From Candidatus Gastranaerophilales bacterium (GTDB lineage: Bacteria > Cyanobacteriota > Vampirovibrionia > Gastranaerophilales > Gastranaerophilaceae): DNA of 5,768 nucleotides. Shown here in pieces: positions 5,727-5,768 of the stretch; position 1 is the stretch's first letter, and every line of letters starts with the position of its first letter. A model generated the notes under the pieces. The model was not told the origin of the DNA. It saw nothing but the letters and a program-made list of their open reading frames with translations, and did not search any database. A program made the translations under genes and the position numbers. Location: the NCBI GenBank assembly GCA_021199975.1, contig JAJQHF010000082.1, positions 1 through 5,768 on the forward strand, in the 5' to 3' direction.

Positions 5727-5754
5727 ATTTTAACACGGAAACTTCATTTGTAAA
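5727..5754 (-). promoter_or_regulatory. sigma70-type promoter with extended -10
   Basis: On the minus strand TTTACA (5754-5749, five of six matches to TTGACA) is followed after 16 bases by TAAAAT (5732-5727, five of six to TATAAT), with TG one base upstream of the -10. Transcription should begin near 5720, heading towards the leader ORF, the terminator and the 464-residue gene. It is the best promoter in the window. Confidence 0.7.
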
Positions 5755-5768
5755 GACTTATACTAGGC

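Noticed and set aside
1..5768. CRISPR arrays, tRNA or rRNA genes, insertion sequences, attachment sites
   Set aside because: No regularly spaced repeats, cloverleaf sequences, transposase genes or terminal inverted repeats were found on either strand.

Overview
AT-rich bacterial window in which every credible gene lies on the minus strand, so transcription runs from high to low coordinates. Gene starts carry AAGGAG- or AAGAGGG-type ribosome binding sites, usually about 7 bases from the start, and TTG is used as a start codon at least once. The low GC content and the lysine/asparagine-rich proteins fit a Clostridia-like or gut Vampirovibrionia (Gastranaerophilales/Melainabacteria)-type genome. 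A 'PAFKG' tag in the membrane protein reminds me of hypothetical proteins from Gastranaerophilales, but this is recollection and the sequence alone does not prove the taxon.

Layout in the direction of transcription. Positions 5768-5463 are a noncoding or small-ORF region. It holds a good extended -10 promoter (5727-5754), a possible 17-residue leader ORF (5651-5704) lying mostly inside a stem-loop (5636-5698), a strong intrinsic terminator (5592-5622), and a possible 27-residue TTG-started ORF (5487-5570). The loop of the upstream stem-loop can pair over 11 bp with the 5' arm of the terminator, so this may be an attenuation/antitermination leader. Positions 5462-4068 encode an unrecognised 464-residue membrane protein with a probable internal duplication. 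A 57-base gap (4011-4067) carries a second copy of the 12-base extended -10 element and a tandem repeat.

Positions 4010-51 form a tight four-gene operon: three consecutive paralogous radical SAM enzymes (3033-4010, 2047-3033, 1033-2046), then a VanH/D-lactate-dehydrogenase-like D-2-hydroxyacid dehydrogenase (51-1031). Junctions are a 1-base overlap, direct abutment and a 1-base gap, which argues for translational coupling and a shared pathway. Each radical SAM protein has a cysteine-rich N-terminal module that resembles a SPASM/twitch-type auxiliary cluster site placed before the radical SAM barrel, then a CX3CX2C motif. The substrate cannot be read from the sequence. A multi-step modification ending in, or supplied by, a 2-hydroxyacid/2-ketoacid redox step is a reasonable inference only. 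Positions 1-50, downstream of the operon, show no gene and no clear terminator.
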